The position numbers and the translations under genes were made by a program. A DNA stretch of 64,000 nucleotides, taken from assembly GCA_023954355.1 (NCBI GenBank), contig JAMLID010000003.1, positions 60,224 to 124,223 of the forward strand, given 5' to 3'. The DNA comes from Oligoflexia bacterium (lineage in GTDB: Bacteria > Bdellovibrionota > UBA1018 > CAIPTA01). Shown piece by piece: positions 27,348-36,730 of this stretch (positions are counted from its first letter, which is position 1; every line of letters starts with the position of its first letter). A model generated the notes under the pieces. That model saw nothing but the letters and a program-made list of their open reading frames with translations. It had not been told where the DNA came from and ran no database searches.

Positions 27348-30300
27348 TTGTGTGCTCCTCTCCAAATTTGTTTTGCTCTCTGTACAGGAACATCAAAATA
27401 CACAAGTCCGTTTTTAGTGAAACGAATAATTTCTTGTGTGACAGTGCCTAGTGAGATGACTTCTTGTCCAGAGAAAAGTGATTCGAATTCTTTTGCTTTT
27501 TCTTTTGTCACTGAAACTACAAATCGACCAGGTGATTCGTTAAAGAAAAAGTGCGATAACTTATCTTCATAAAGGCTTTCTAAGGTCTCTATTTCATCAA
27601 TTGCTCCATCGAATCCTAAATTACCTCCAATACAAGATTCGGCTAGAGAAACTAACATTCCACCTTCGCTACAGTCGTGACAAGATTCAAGTAAGCCTAA
27701 TTGCATTGCCTTATGAATGGTACGATAAATGCGAAAATTTTCTTCTGCATACACTATCGGAGGATGCTCAATAACGGCTTCAGGGAATTCATAAAACTCT
27801 GAAATTTCTGCCCCACCCATAAAGCTTTGATTTTTTCCCACTAAATAAACAAGATCACCCTCATTCTTAAACGCAGAATTCACTGTGTTTCGTACATCAG
27901 GTACCCTGGCCATACAGCTCACTAATACCGTTGGTGGTACAGAAATTTTAATTTCTTTACCTAGAACTCCCTTGCCGATGAAGTCGTTCTTCATACTATC
28001 TTTACCGCTTACAAAGGGAGCGCCATAGGCAACAGCTAAATCAAACAATCCCTTATTCGCACGCACTAACTGCGCTAGCTTATGACTACCATCTGGATTC
28101 TTTTCTGTTGCAATAGGGTCAGGCCAGCAAAAATTATCAGTTAGCGCTACCATTTCAGGATCAGCGCCAACCGCTACAGAATTTCGAATCGCTTCATCAA
28201 GTGCATGCTGAGCCATAACATAGGTATCGTAGCGAGAAAGTTGAGGCGCGATACCGCAAGAAATACTGATGCCATTATAGTCTTCTCCCCCATGCTGTCT
28301 TAACCAGATTACACCAGCATCTCCAGGACCAACACCCTCAGTGCCAACAAAAGGTTTTTGCACAGTAGCGGCCTGCACTTCATGATCATAGCGTCTAACC
28401 CATGCTTCTTTTGAACGAATATTCCATGAAGACAAAAGTTTAAAGAAGCCATCTTCTATAAATTTTCTGGCAGAATAATCTACTGGATCAACTTTTTGTT
28501 TTTGCTTTTTGCCCGTCCAAAGTTGCTCTTCTTTTGGCCCCATCCATTTTGCCTTAAGCACCATTGGGGGATTTCCCTCATGAAGAAAATCTAAATCTAA
28601 GTATGCAATGGTTTTACCTGCATAAAGAACTTCAAAGACACCAGAGTTTGTAAAAACACCTACATCGGCAATTTCTACATTTCTTTTTTCGGCAAGTGCT
28701 TTAAAGGTAGCGAATTTTTCTTCAGGTACAGAAAAAGTCATTCGCTCTTGACTCTCACTCACCACCAACTCGTAGGGCTCTAAGCCAGGGTATTTCGTCG
28801 GCACATGAGTTACATCAAGCTGCGCTCCATGAGAAAGTGTAGCCATCTCACCTACGCTAGAACTTAATCCACCCGCACCATTATCGGTAACCGATGAATA
28901 TAAACCTAAGTCTCTTGCTTCTAATAAAAAGTCAGCCAATCGCTTTTGGGTAATCGGGTCACCAATTTGTACTACCGTAGCAGGGGCTCCTTCTGTTAGT
29001 TCCATCGAACTAAAGGTTGCTCCGTGGATTCCATCTTTACCGATTCTACCTCCGGCCATTACGATCCTATCACCGGACTTTTGGTTCTTTGAAGCCCCCT
29101 CTAATCCATTTGCTAACTTAGGTGGAGTCACACCAATGGTGCCACAAAACACTAACGGTTTTCCGCAATAGTTTCTATGAAAGTGTATAGCTCCATTCAC
29201 TGTAGGGATTCCGCTTTTATTGCCACCATCTTCGATTCCTAAATGAACTCCAGAAAAAATTCTTTTCGGATGCTTTAACCCATCTGGTAGCTCTTTATCA
29301 TCCCCAACAGAGGGCCAGTCTGGCTGACCAAAACAAAAGACATCGGTATTTGCAATCGGGCGAGACCCCATACCGCAACCAAGAATATCTCTATTTACCC
29401 CTACTATCCCTGTTAAAGCTCCACCATAAGGGTCTAAAGCAGATGGGCTATTATGTGTTTCAACTTTAATACAAAGGTCTATATTTTTATCAAATCGCAC
29501 TATCCCTGCATTGTCTGAAAATACAGAAACCAGCCAAGGTAAATTTCTTTGTTCACGAACCGTATCTGTGGTTTTTTTGATATATGTTTTGAATACGCTT
29601 TTAATAGTTTGAGGCTCTAGTACAGGAAAAATATCTCGATTTAAATTTTCAGCAACACTTTCTATATAATCAATTTCCGAGGCAAATATTTTATGTTTAC
29701 AGTGTTCACTCCAAGTTTGAGCAATAATTTCCATTTCAACATCTGTTGGAGATGCAGATAAACCTTTTTCTTCTCTCTTTTTTTGAATTTCTTCTCTGGC
29801 AAAATAAGCTTTGATGGCTGTTAGTTCAGCTCCACTCAATGCCCAGCACTTTTCTTTACTTAATTTTTCTAAATGCTTTATATCTTTTTCCAGTGAAAGA
29901 ACCTCTACATTGCCTCCACCCTCTAAATGCACTTCAGATAATTTTTGGTTTTCAAAACGTTCGGGACGAAAATAATCTGAAAAATCTTCTACAAGAATTT
30001 CTTCAATCAAAGAGTTACCTAAAGATTCTGTCGCTATTTTTTCAACCTGAGACTTATTCACGTCTCCATAAAAATAAAAAACTTTACCTGTGCTCACGCT
30101 TACTTGATTATTTTTCGTAAATTCACTGCAAATCTGCAAGGCCTCAACACTTGATTTAGCCACATTATCAGTCACTCCCGGACGAAAACGAACCTGTACA
30201 GCGAATTGCGGATTCAAACCCATAGAGAACCCTGCATAGGCGCCCTCGTCATGCTTAAAAGAATAGGCATTTAAAATAGGATCACTAAAGACTTGCTCTG

Positions 30301-30478
30301 CCCATAATTTTATCTCAGTCTCTTCAGCGGCTTGGTCAGTGCCCACCCAATAAATACGAACCATTTCGACACCAAATAGTGGTATTTGAAAATCATCTTT
30401 TGCATTAGCTACCCAAGAATTTTCTCGATAATTACTATCTAAATCTCTTACTTCTATTCTGACCGTTGTCTTTGTCAT
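27344..30478 (-). CDS. purL: FGAM synthetase, PurS-PurL fusion type
   Basis: PurL makes FGAM from FGAR, ATP and ammonia. At 1044 residues it lies between small PurL (about 740) and the large enzyme that includes the glutaminase (about 1300). The extra 200 N-terminal residues include a PurS-like stretch (AVQVRFRPGVTDNVAKSS near 95-112), so PurS appears fused while PurQ stays separate. Core motifs are TWSEHCKHKIF, VETHNSPSALDPYGGALTG, GLGIED-like HLGIEDGGNKSGIPTVNG, GGRIGKDGIHGATFSS, VSGKDSMKND and SCHDCSEGGM. An AGGAG site precedes the ATG just after the purN stop. Confidence 0.95.
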   Translation of the reverse strand: MTKTTVRIEVRDLDSNYRENSWVANAKDDFQIPLFGVEMVRIYWVGTDQAAEETEIKLWAEQVFSDPILNAYSFKHDEGAYAGFSMGLNPQFAVQVRFRPGVTDNVAKSSVEALQICSEFTKNNQVSVSTGKVFYFYGDVNKSQVEKIATESLGNSLIEEILVEDFSDYFRPERFENQKLSEVHLEGGGNVEVLSLEKDIKHLEKLSKEKCWALSGAELTAIKAYFAREEIQKKREEKGLSASPTDVEMEIIAQTWSEHCKHKIFASEIDYIESVAENLNRDIFPVLEPQTIKSVFKTYIKKTTDTVREQRNLPWLVSVFSDNAGIVRFDKNIDLCIKVETHNSPSALDPYGGALTGIVGVNRDILGCGMGSRPIANTDVFCFGQPDWPSVGDDKELPDGLKHPKRIFSGVHLGIEDGGNKSGIPTVNGAIHFHRNYCGKPLVFCGTIGVTPPKLANGLEGASKNQKSGDRIVMAGGRIGKDGIHGATFSSMELTEGAPATVVQIGDPITQKRLADFLLEARDLGLYSSVTDNGAGGLSSSVGEMATLSHGAQLDVTHVPTKYPGLEPYELVVSESQERMTFSVPEEKFATFKALAEKRNVEIADVGVFTNSGVFEVLYAGKTIAYLDLDFLHEGNPPMVLKAKWMGPKEEQLWTGKKQKQKVDPVDYSARKFIEDGFFKLLSSWNIRSKEAWVRRYDHEVQAATVQKPFVGTEGVGPGDAGVIWLRQHGGEDYNGISISCGIAPQLSRYDTYVMAQHALDEAIRNSVAVGADPEMVALTDNFCWPDPIATEKNPDGSHKLAQLVRANKGLFDLAVAYGAPFVSGKDSMKNDFIGKGVLGKEIKISVPPTVLVSCMARVPDVRNTVNSAFKNEGDLVYLVGKNQSFMGGAEISEFYEFPEAVIEHPPIVYAEENFRIYRTIHKAMQLGLLESCHDCSEGGMLVSLAESCIGGNLGFDGAIDEIETLESLYEDKLSHFFFNESPGRFVVSVTKEKAKEFESLFSGQEVISLGTVTQEIIRFTKNGLVYFDVPVQRAKQIWRGAHK

Positions 30479-31093
30479 TTATATACTCCTAATCCAGCGG
30501 CTAGCGCCTTGAATAGAGATCTTACCTTCTACTAATTTGTTAAAAACCTCAGCATAGAGTTCTTTTTCTAAGGCTTTTCCTTTTTGGATAAAATCTTCTA
30601 AACTATCACTTTCTTCTCGATAAAAATGTTTTTGCGCTATTATGGGGCCTGTATCTAAGCCCTCATCTACAAAATGTATGGTTACTCCAGAGACTTTTAC
30701 TCCATAGTTAAATGCTTGTTCATAGGCTTTGAGCCCAGAAAAAGAAGGCAATAACGAAGGGTGTATATTTAAAACCCTGCTACGCTCTTGAGTATTTTCT
30801 CTCATAGCCGCAAGAATGTTTTTGCTTAAAACAGAAAGGTAGCCTGCTAGTAAAATCCAATCCGGTTTTTTTTCTCGGATCAACTGCGCTAATTGCTCTT
30901 CGTTAGGTCGTGGATAGATATAAGTGGCAACCTTATACTCCGCTCCCAAATCTAATATTTTGGCGTTGGCTTTATCAGAAACAATACCTAAAAACTCTAC
31001 TCGATTTTCGTTTTTTCCTAATTCGAGAAGATTTTTTGCATTGGATCCTACGCCCGAACCCATGAGCAAAATTTTGATTCGCTTAGAGTCCAA
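30479..31093 (-). CDS. purN: Phosphoribosylglycinamide formyltransferase
   Basis: PurN formylates GAR using 10-formyl-THF, step 3 of the pathway. Motifs are ILLMGSGVGSNAKNLL, LAGYLSVLS, the catalytic NIHPSLLPSF, and VSGVTIHFVDEGLDTGPIIAQ. Two starts are possible: GTG at 31117 without a ribosome-binding site, and TTG at 31093 with AAAGGAG upstream. The TTG is preferred and gives 204 residues and a normal N-terminus (MDSKRIKILLMGSG). Either start overlaps the end of purD, indicating translational coupling. Confidence 0.93.
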   Translation of the reverse strand: MDSKRIKILLMGSGVGSNAKNLLELGKNENRVEFLGIVSDKANAKILDLGAEYKVATYIYPRPNEEQLAQLIREKKPDWILLAGYLSVLSKNILAAMRENTQERSRVLNIHPSLLPSFSGLKAYEQAFNYGVKVSGVTIHFVDEGLDTGPIIAQKHFYREESDSLEDFIQKGKALEKELYAEVFNKLVEGKISIQGASRWIRSI

Positions 31094-32366
31094 TGTCTCT
31101 CCTTTTCTGTAATCCACGAAATTGTATTTTTTCTATTTTTTCATAAGCTAATGCTCTAGCGCTTTCACGGTCTTTAGCAAAAACCGTCAATCCCAAAACT
31201 CGACCACCAGAAGTGATTAGGTCTTGATCTTTCTTTTTCACACCTGCATAGAATACCTTACAATCATCCGTAGCTCTTTTAAGATCATCAGAGACTTGAA
31301 TGAGATCACCCTTAACCACGCTCTTACCTTCGGTACCTGGATACCCCTCAGCCGCAAGAACAATGTGTACAGCCGTTTGCTGCGAGGTTCGTAAAGCTTT
31401 TGAATAAGAAGAAAGCTCGCCCTTTGCGGCTGCAAGAAAAAGCTCAGCAAGATCTTCTTCAAGGCGTGGTAAATAGGTTTGTGTTTCAGGGTCTCCTGAG
31501 CGTGCATTAAATTCGATTACCTTTGGCCCAGAGCTTGTCATCATAAGACCGACAAATAGAAAGCCTACAAAAGGAAACTCTTCACTCTTCATTTGTTTTA
31601 ACAAAGGCTCTACTATGGTCTCAGAAATTTTTTTCTTATCTGCTTCTACTAGCCAATCCACAGGGCTATAAGAACCCATGCCTCCCGTATTTGGCCCCAT
31701 ATTATTGTCTAAAAGTCTTTTATAATCACACGCAAAGCCTAGTTCACGGTAGGTGATTCCATCGCAAAGATAAAATCCTGAAAGTTCTCTACCTAATAAG
31801 CGCTCTTCTAGAACAATGGTGGTACCAGCATCGCCCATTTCTCCAGCAAACATTCTTTTCGCACTAGAAATCACATGAGGCCAATTTTCACAAACAACTA
31901 CGCCCTTACCTAAGGCTAAGCCATCGGCTTTTACCACCCAGCCATCGCCCCAATCTTGAGATTGAGAAAATTTTTCTAGTTCACTTAAAGAACTAAATAC
32001 AAAGTGCTTTGCTGTGGGAATCTTTGCCTTACCCATTAGTTCTTTCGAAAATGCTTTTGATGATTCTATTCTTGCCGCTTGTTTTGTAGGGCCTAAAACA
32101 ACCACCTGGTCTTTTAAAAAATCTACGATTCCATCGGCCAACGCCTGGTCTGGACCAATCACACATAGATCAATTTTTTTTTCTAAAAGAAAATTTTTGA
32201 TTTGTGCAAAATCAGAAGCCGCTAACTCTGGTAAGGTTTCAATCTTTGCTTCATCCATTCCCGGATTCCCAGGTGCTACAAATACTTTCTCTACTCTCTT
32301 ACTTTTACTTAATACCCAAGAAAGTGCGTGCTCTCTACCGCCACTGCCAACAACAAGAACCTTCAT
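31083..32366 (-). CDS. purD: Phosphoribosylamine-glycine ligase (GAR synthetase)
   Basis: An ATP-grasp ligase that makes GAR, step 2 of the pathway. Motifs are MKVLVVGSGGREHALSW at the N-terminus, VAPGNPG, VIGPDQALADGIVDFL, VKADGLALGKGVVV, NNMGPNTGGMGSYSP and EFNARSGDPETQ. The start at ATG 32366 is chosen because it overlaps the purC stop as ATGA and has AGGAG seven bases upstream. It gives 427 residues, the usual family length. Confidence 0.96.
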   Translation of the reverse strand: MKVLVVGSGGREHALSWVLSKSKRVEKVFVAPGNPGMDEAKIETLPELAASDFAQIKNFLLEKKIDLCVIGPDQALADGIVDFLKDQVVVLGPTKQAARIESSKAFSKELMGKAKIPTAKHFVFSSLSELEKFSQSQDWGDGWVVKADGLALGKGVVVCENWPHVISSAKRMFAGEMGDAGTTIVLEERLLGRELSGFYLCDGITYRELGFACDYKRLLDNNMGPNTGGMGSYSPVDWLVEADKKKISETIVEPLLKQMKSEEFPFVGFLFVGLMMTSSGPKVIEFNARSGDPETQTYLPRLEEDLAELFLAAAKGELSSYSKALRTSQQTAVHIVLAAEGYPGTEGKSVVKGDLIQVSDDLKRATDDCKVFYAGVKKKDQDLITSGGRVLGLTVFAKDRESARALAYEKIEKIQFRGLQKRRDIGL

Positions 32367-33559
32367 TGGCTTACTCCTTTTAACAGACCGCACATTTCTT
32401 CTATAGAGACGCCTTCAGAAAAAAGTGTACGGCCAATGACTTGCTTAGAAATAGCGTTGGTAATCGATGGATATAATTTTTCGATAATTTCTCTACCTTC
32501 TTTAGGTAAAGGCTCTGGCTCTGAAGCTAAATCTTCTTTACAGATTTTTTTCCAATCTAAAGTATTTTTTTCTTTGGCTATGTTTTTTGCTTTTTCTAAA
32601 TTCTCATACCATTTTGTTTTTCTATACCAAGCTCTTAGCGCTTCTTTAGAAAGATGCACATGGTTTTTACCAATCAAGCGAATTTCATCGGGCCCAATAG
32701 AATCAACCATCGTAAGCTCTCTTACGCCTTCTTCATTTTTTGCTAAATAAGCGAATTCAAACTTCCCATCCCATAGCTCTAAGCCGGTTGATAGAAATAA
32801 ATCTCGTAAACGAATAGCACTTAATAATACGATCGAGATTAGGTGATCCATTTCAGTTTTACTTAGGCCAGAAATTTTCATAGCTTCATCTAGCGTTAGA
32901 AATCGATCGGTAGATTCAAATTTGGTAAAAAACTCAACTATAGGAAAAGCAAAAAGCGTATCGGGTCTGGGCCGCTCTGCAAAGCCGAATGTTTTCTCAT
33001 ATTGATCGATTTTTTCTAATCGTTGCAAGAATGAACTCCCTTGAGGCGCACCAAAACGAAATACCACTTCTAGGGGAACCATCGTATTTTCTACTTTTTC
33101 TTTATAGGCCGAATAATCATAAGTTGTTTCATTGGCCTCTACTTTTGGGCGAAAAAACTTTTTCACCTTAAGACGATTCGTCTTTGCATGAATGTCTACA
33201 CTATTGCCGCCCTCATCGACCAAACCAAGCGAGTGATGGCTTAATCCTTTTTCACGAATTTTTTTCCACTGGCTAGACGATAAAAGGCTGTCTATAAAAT
33301 ATTTCGGATAATTTGAAGGCAGCGTCCAAGATTCCCAATTTTTCTTGTCACCTAGAAATTGAAAAAAGAGATTCCCCATCATCGCTAAAGATTCGCCCTT
33401 ATGAGGAATCAAATCAGGCATTTCTCCCCAGTCGAAAATAGAATAACGATCAGAAAATTCAAAAATTAAAGACTCTTCGTTTTCAAGAGAGTACACATTT
33501 TTCACAGAGCCACTATAAAGTAGATTACGAGATCTTTCGTCTGTGTTGTGCCCTTTCAT
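32363..33559 (-). CDS. purC: SAICAR synthetase, long form
   Basis: PurC condenses CAIR with aspartate. Recognisable elements are LLYSGSVKNVYSL, MVPLEVVFRFGAPQGSSF, GLELWDGKFEFAYL (matching the usual LxDxKxEF motif) and MVDSIGPDEIRLI. At 398 residues it is much longer than the typical bacterial enzyme (about 240), with extra segments before MVPLEVV and after the DEI motif. It lies 11 nt downstream of purE and overlaps purD by 4 nt. The assignment rests on core motifs and operon position. Confidence 0.88.
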   Translation of the reverse strand: MKGHNTDERSRNLLYSGSVKNVYSLENEESLIFEFSDRYSIFDWGEMPDLIPHKGESLAMMGNLFFQFLGDKKNWESWTLPSNYPKYFIDSLLSSSQWKKIREKGLSHHSLGLVDEGGNSVDIHAKTNRLKVKKFFRPKVEANETTYDYSAYKEKVENTMVPLEVVFRFGAPQGSSFLQRLEKIDQYEKTFGFAERPRPDTLFAFPIVEFFTKFESTDRFLTLDEAMKISGLSKTEMDHLISIVLLSAIRLRDLFLSTGLELWDGKFEFAYLAKNEEGVRELTMVDSIGPDEIRLIGKNHVHLSKEALRAWYRKTKWYENLEKAKNIAKEKNTLDWKKICKEDLASEPEPLPKEGREIIEKLYPSITNAISKQVIGRTLFSEGVSIEEMCGLLKGVSQ

Positions 33560-33570
33560 TTTAGCCCCGT

Positions 33571-34401
33571 TTAGGTATGGATATACCCTTTTTTTGCATT
33601 CGTTAAAAAAGCATTATGTACACCAGCACTATTGGCCAATTGCAGATTTGCCAAAAGCGCATTGCCTACATTATTTACTCCAACCCATAATCCCAATGGA
33701 GTAGAAGATATTCTTTGATAAACTAGATCAGCAGCACTATCAGAGCGATAGAGTGTCTCATTTAAAATAGGTACATAAATGCGAACCTCATCAGAGCTCT
33801 CTGGTATTGGCGGTAAACCAAGTGGTGACTTCGGATCTTTTTCGTTAATTTCTACCAAACAAATATTGACCGCATTTTCTTGAGGCTTATCTTTAAGCTC
33901 AATTTCTATTCCCGTTTTTTCACTAATTTTCTTTGCTCTTTCCATTTGCATTTGAATCACGGGCGAATTGCGCTTATTGCGATCAACGACGAGAAAAAAC
34001 TTCTCAAAAGAAAATTGCAAATCTAAACGAGACACTCGGCCAGCTAAATCAACTGCCGCTTCATATTCATTTGGCGCTGTCGTGAGTACAGGAATACCAA
34101 AAGGCATTTGCATAATAGCTAAAAGCGAATCCATACCACCAAGAGCCGCAGTACAAGGTATACCAACAACAGGCTTTAACGATTTAGAAGCTAAGGTTCC
34201 TGGTAGATGCGCAGCTAAACCTGCACCGGCAATAAAAACATCGGCTTGAATCGAAGAAAGCTCTTTATCTAAAAGCTCAGGGCTACGATGAACAGAGAGC
34301 ATACGAAAATCTACTTCATGACTATTGTGAATCAAACGAGACTTCAGGGGTTCATAAATATTCGCATCTGACTTACTACCGAAAATAACTAATGCCTTCA
34401 T
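33571..34401 (-). CDS. purE: PurE-type AIR carboxylase / N5-CAIR mutase with extra C-terminal domain
   Basis: The first 150 residues are PurE: LVIFGSKSD, MLSVHRSPELL (the usual SAHRTP site), FIAGAGLAAHLPGTLAS, VVGIPC, GGMDSLLAIMQMPFGIPVLT. PurE is normally about 160 residues, but here a further 110-120 residues follow that I do not recognise (ICLVEINEKDPKSPLGL, SSTPLGLWVGVNNVGNAL). No purK is present in this otherwise nearly complete operon, so either PurK lies elsewhere or this enzyme carboxylates AIR directly. The motif SVHRSP does not settle the class. It overlaps the purF stop as ATGA. Confidence 0.88.
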   Translation of the reverse strand: MKALVIFGSKSDANIYEPLKSRLIHNSHEVDFRMLSVHRSPELLDKELSSIQADVFIAGAGLAAHLPGTLASKSLKPVVGIPCTAALGGMDSLLAIMQMPFGIPVLTTAPNEYEAAVDLAGRVSRLDLQFSFEKFFLVVDRNKRNSPVIQMQMERAKKISEKTGIEIELKDKPQENAVNICLVEINEKDPKSPLGLPPIPESSDEVRIYVPILNETLYRSDSAADLVYQRISSTPLGLWVGVNNVGNALLANLQLANSAGVHNAFLTNAKKGYIHT

Positions 34402-35888
34402 CGCACGCGGTCTCCCAATCGTTTTTGTCGAAAAACTTCTCCCGCACTAATATCTGTAGGGTAGCGAGAATCAAGACAGGCCATACACATATCTTTAACC
34501 CCAATCGCATCTTGTAAACTTTCTTGGTCTAAGTAGACTACCTTATCAGCATTCAGTGCCTGTGCAATTTGCTGCTCATCTCGCCCTGTAGCAATCAACT
34601 CTTCTGGATTCGGAAAATCGATTCCATAATAGCAGGGGTAGCGAATAGGAGAACAGGTGCTTACAAAGTAAACCTCTTTCGCTCCCGCTCGGCGAACAAG
34701 ATCAACTAATCTCTTAGAGGTAGTGCCTCTCACAATACTATCGTCTACGAGTAAAACGTTTTTTCCTGCAATTTCTGAACGCACAGGATTTAATTTTAAA
34801 TCTACCGCTTTAGCTCTTTTTTCTGGGGTATTTAAAATAAAACTTCTTTGAATATATCTATTCTTAATCAAAACTTCTCTATAGGGTATACCCAAATCTT
34901 CTGATAATGATATGGCAGCGATGCGAGAAGTTTCTGGCACTGGCACAACGATTTCTGGATTCATTTCTCCCGCTTTAATTAAATCTTTAATCTTTGCAGC
35001 TAAGCCTTTGCCTAAATTTAATCTTGCTGTGTAAACAGGTTGTTTTTCTAATGTGCTCTCGGCTCCAGCAAAATACACCCACTCAAACATACAGTGCTTT
35101 GCTTTACCTTCTTGTAAAAGAACTTTTCTTTCTAACTTACCCTCAAGATTAATGAAAACAAGCTCTCCTGCCTCTAAGTCTCCAATCACTTCGTAACCAA
35201 GAAACGAAAGCAAACTTGTTTCAGAGCTTAGGCAATAGGCATCTTTTTTCACTAAAGATCCGCTAGCATCTTTCACCATGGTGTCTCGTCTACCAATCAC
35301 TAAGGGGCGAATCCCTTTAGGGTCACGAAATGCCAACATCCCCTGCCCAGCAATCATAGAAATAACAGAGAAACCACCAACGGCCTGAGACATTACTTCT
35401 TTTACGGCTTGGCCTATTTGAGAAAATTGTAATTTTTCAGCCCCATCACTAACGGATAAAAGAGCATCGGCAAAAAGATTTTGAATCACCTCTAAATCGT
35501 TATTCGTGAGCGGCATTCGCTTTTTTTCGTTTTTTAGTTTTTGTACTAACTGATGGTAGTTTACTAAGTTTCCGTTATGAGCCATCCCAATGCCATAGGG
35601 ATAATTGAGAACTAGTGGCTGAATATCTGTTTTATTATCTGAAGTGCCAACGGTAGAATAGCGAGTATGCCCAATCGCCATTCGCCCCGGCAAGCGATTC
35701 ACAGCCTCGCCACTAAATACGCTTTCTACTAAACCATTATCTTTATAGATATGAAAACCTGGGCCTTCGCCATCTTGGTAAGAGAGAATACCCGAAGCAT
35801 CTTGGCCACGATGTTGAAGCGTAAAGAGTCCTAAAAAAACCTCTTTTGCCGCCTCATCAGGGCCTATGATTCCTACGACTCCACACAT
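34398..35888 (-). CDS. purF: Amidophosphoribosyltransferase
   Basis: PurF catalyses the committed step of purine synthesis, making phosphoribosylamine from PRPP and glutamine. The N-terminal nucleophile MCGVVGI needs only Met removal to expose Cys2, so there is no propeptide. Glutaminase motifs include FTLQHRGQDASGI, GHTRYSTVG and AHNGNLVNY. The phosphoribosyltransferase PRPP loop is VLLVDDSIVRGTTS. The C-terminal region carries cysteines (SPIRYPCYYGID, DMCMACLDSRYP) typical of the Fe-S type. As the first gene on the minus strand after a 181-nt gap it should hold the operon promoter, but no convincing promoter or riboswitch was seen. Confidence 0.96.
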   Translation of the reverse strand: MCGVVGIIGPDEAAKEVFLGLFTLQHRGQDASGILSYQDGEGPGFHIYKDNGLVESVFSGEAVNRLPGRMAIGHTRYSTVGTSDNKTDIQPLVLNYPYGIGMAHNGNLVNYHQLVQKLKNEKKRMPLTNNDLEVIQNLFADALLSVSDGAEKLQFSQIGQAVKEVMSQAVGGFSVISMIAGQGMLAFRDPKGIRPLVIGRRDTMVKDASGSLVKKDAYCLSSETSLLSFLGYEVIGDLEAGELVFINLEGKLERKVLLQEGKAKHCMFEWVYFAGAESTLEKQPVYTARLNLGKGLAAKIKDLIKAGEMNPEIVVPVPETSRIAAISLSEDLGIPYREVLIKNRYIQRSFILNTPEKRAKAVDLKLNPVRSEIAGKNVLLVDDSIVRGTTSKRLVDLVRRAGAKEVYFVSTCSPIRYPCYYGIDFPNPEELIATGRDEQQIAQALNADKVVYLDQESLQDAIGVKDMCMACLDSRYPTDISAGEVFRQKRLGDRVR

Positions 35889-36072
35889 GGCCCCTACTAT
35901 GTCAAACCCCAGGTCAGTAGTAAAGAAAAGTGCCTAAAAATATGACAGTTTTTCAAGTTCTAGTCGGCTCTCTTTATGGCTCTCTGCTTTAGCACTCTGA
36001 GCAAGGCTTAATCAGTAAAAAAACAGGGCTTTTTTTACATCTGCTTGGCCTAAGGCTTGCGATATTTGCTTG

Positions 36073-36699
36073 ATGAAAACGACCTGGTTAAAACTCTTCA
36101 GCCTCTTTCTGGGTTGTTTCGTATTATTACTCTTCACCTCTTGCGGAAAAAACAATACCCACGAGGGCTCTATCACTTCTGGCAAAGTTCGCTGGGCGAG
36201 TTTTCCTATCGGTATTTACGTGGATAGTTATCTTCTATCCGACGCAAGCGCCAAAAAAGACTTAGAAGATGCCATGCAATTTTGGGAAAATAAAACGGGC
36301 AAACACCTATTTCAAATTCAAGGTGGGTGGAATAACGGCATTCCCGTTGAGGGTAGCCTATCTGAGCCAGATTCTTTAAAGGGAAATGTGATTTACTTTA
36401 TGGGTCCGTGGCAATTTTTTTCAAGCGCAGCAGGGAATACGATTCTTATGAGTGATCAGGGAATCATTCAAAATAGTGTTGTTTTTATCAATGCTGAAAA
36501 AGTCTATTGCGAAGGTAATTGCGCTACACAAACCAATGAAATTTCTAGAAGAAAACTCTTTGCTCATGAGCTTGGCCATTTTCTGGGCCTTGGCCATGTA
36601 TCTGAGACAGGAAACATTATGTACCCCTCTATTGAACATGGTGCTGATTTAGACTCGGTAAATATCGATATTTCTGCATTGCAATCAGTCATTGATTGA
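36073..36699 (+). CDS. Matrixin-like zinc metalloprotease lipoprotein
   Basis: A signal peptide ends in the lipobox LFTSC, so the protein is likely a lipoprotein. Near the C-terminus is the metzincin zinc site HELGHFLGLGHVSE (HExxHxxGxxH) followed by a Met-turn NIMYPS, as in matrixins (M10). The catalytic domain is short and the whole protein is 208 residues. Four cysteines other than the lipid cysteine are few, so extensive disulfide bonding is unlikely. The start at ATG 36073 is preferred over the adjacent TTG at 36070. Substrate is unknown; secretion to the envelope is inferred. Confidence 0.82.
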   Translation: MKTTWLKLFSLFLGCFVLLLFTSCGKNNTHEGSITSGKVRWASFPIGIYVDSYLLSDASAKKDLEDAMQFWENKTGKHLFQIQGGWNNGIPVEGSLSEPDSLKGNVIYFMGPWQFFSSAAGNTILMSDQGIIQNSVVFINAEKVYCEGNCATQTNEISRRKLFAHELGHFLGLGHVSETGNIMYPSIEHGADLDSVNIDISALQSVID

Positions 36700-36730
36700 C
36701 CCATCTGCTTCTACATAGTAGGTAGAGAGC

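Noticed and set aside
36015..36037. GTAAAAAAA...TTTTTTTAC inverted repeat as a terminator or riboswitch
   Set aside because: The stem is almost only A-T pairs and it lies upstream of genes on both sides, so an intrinsic terminator is unlikely.
35889..36069. Purine riboswitch or PurR box upstream of purF
   Set aside because: No conserved purine aptamer core or PurR palindrome was recognised.
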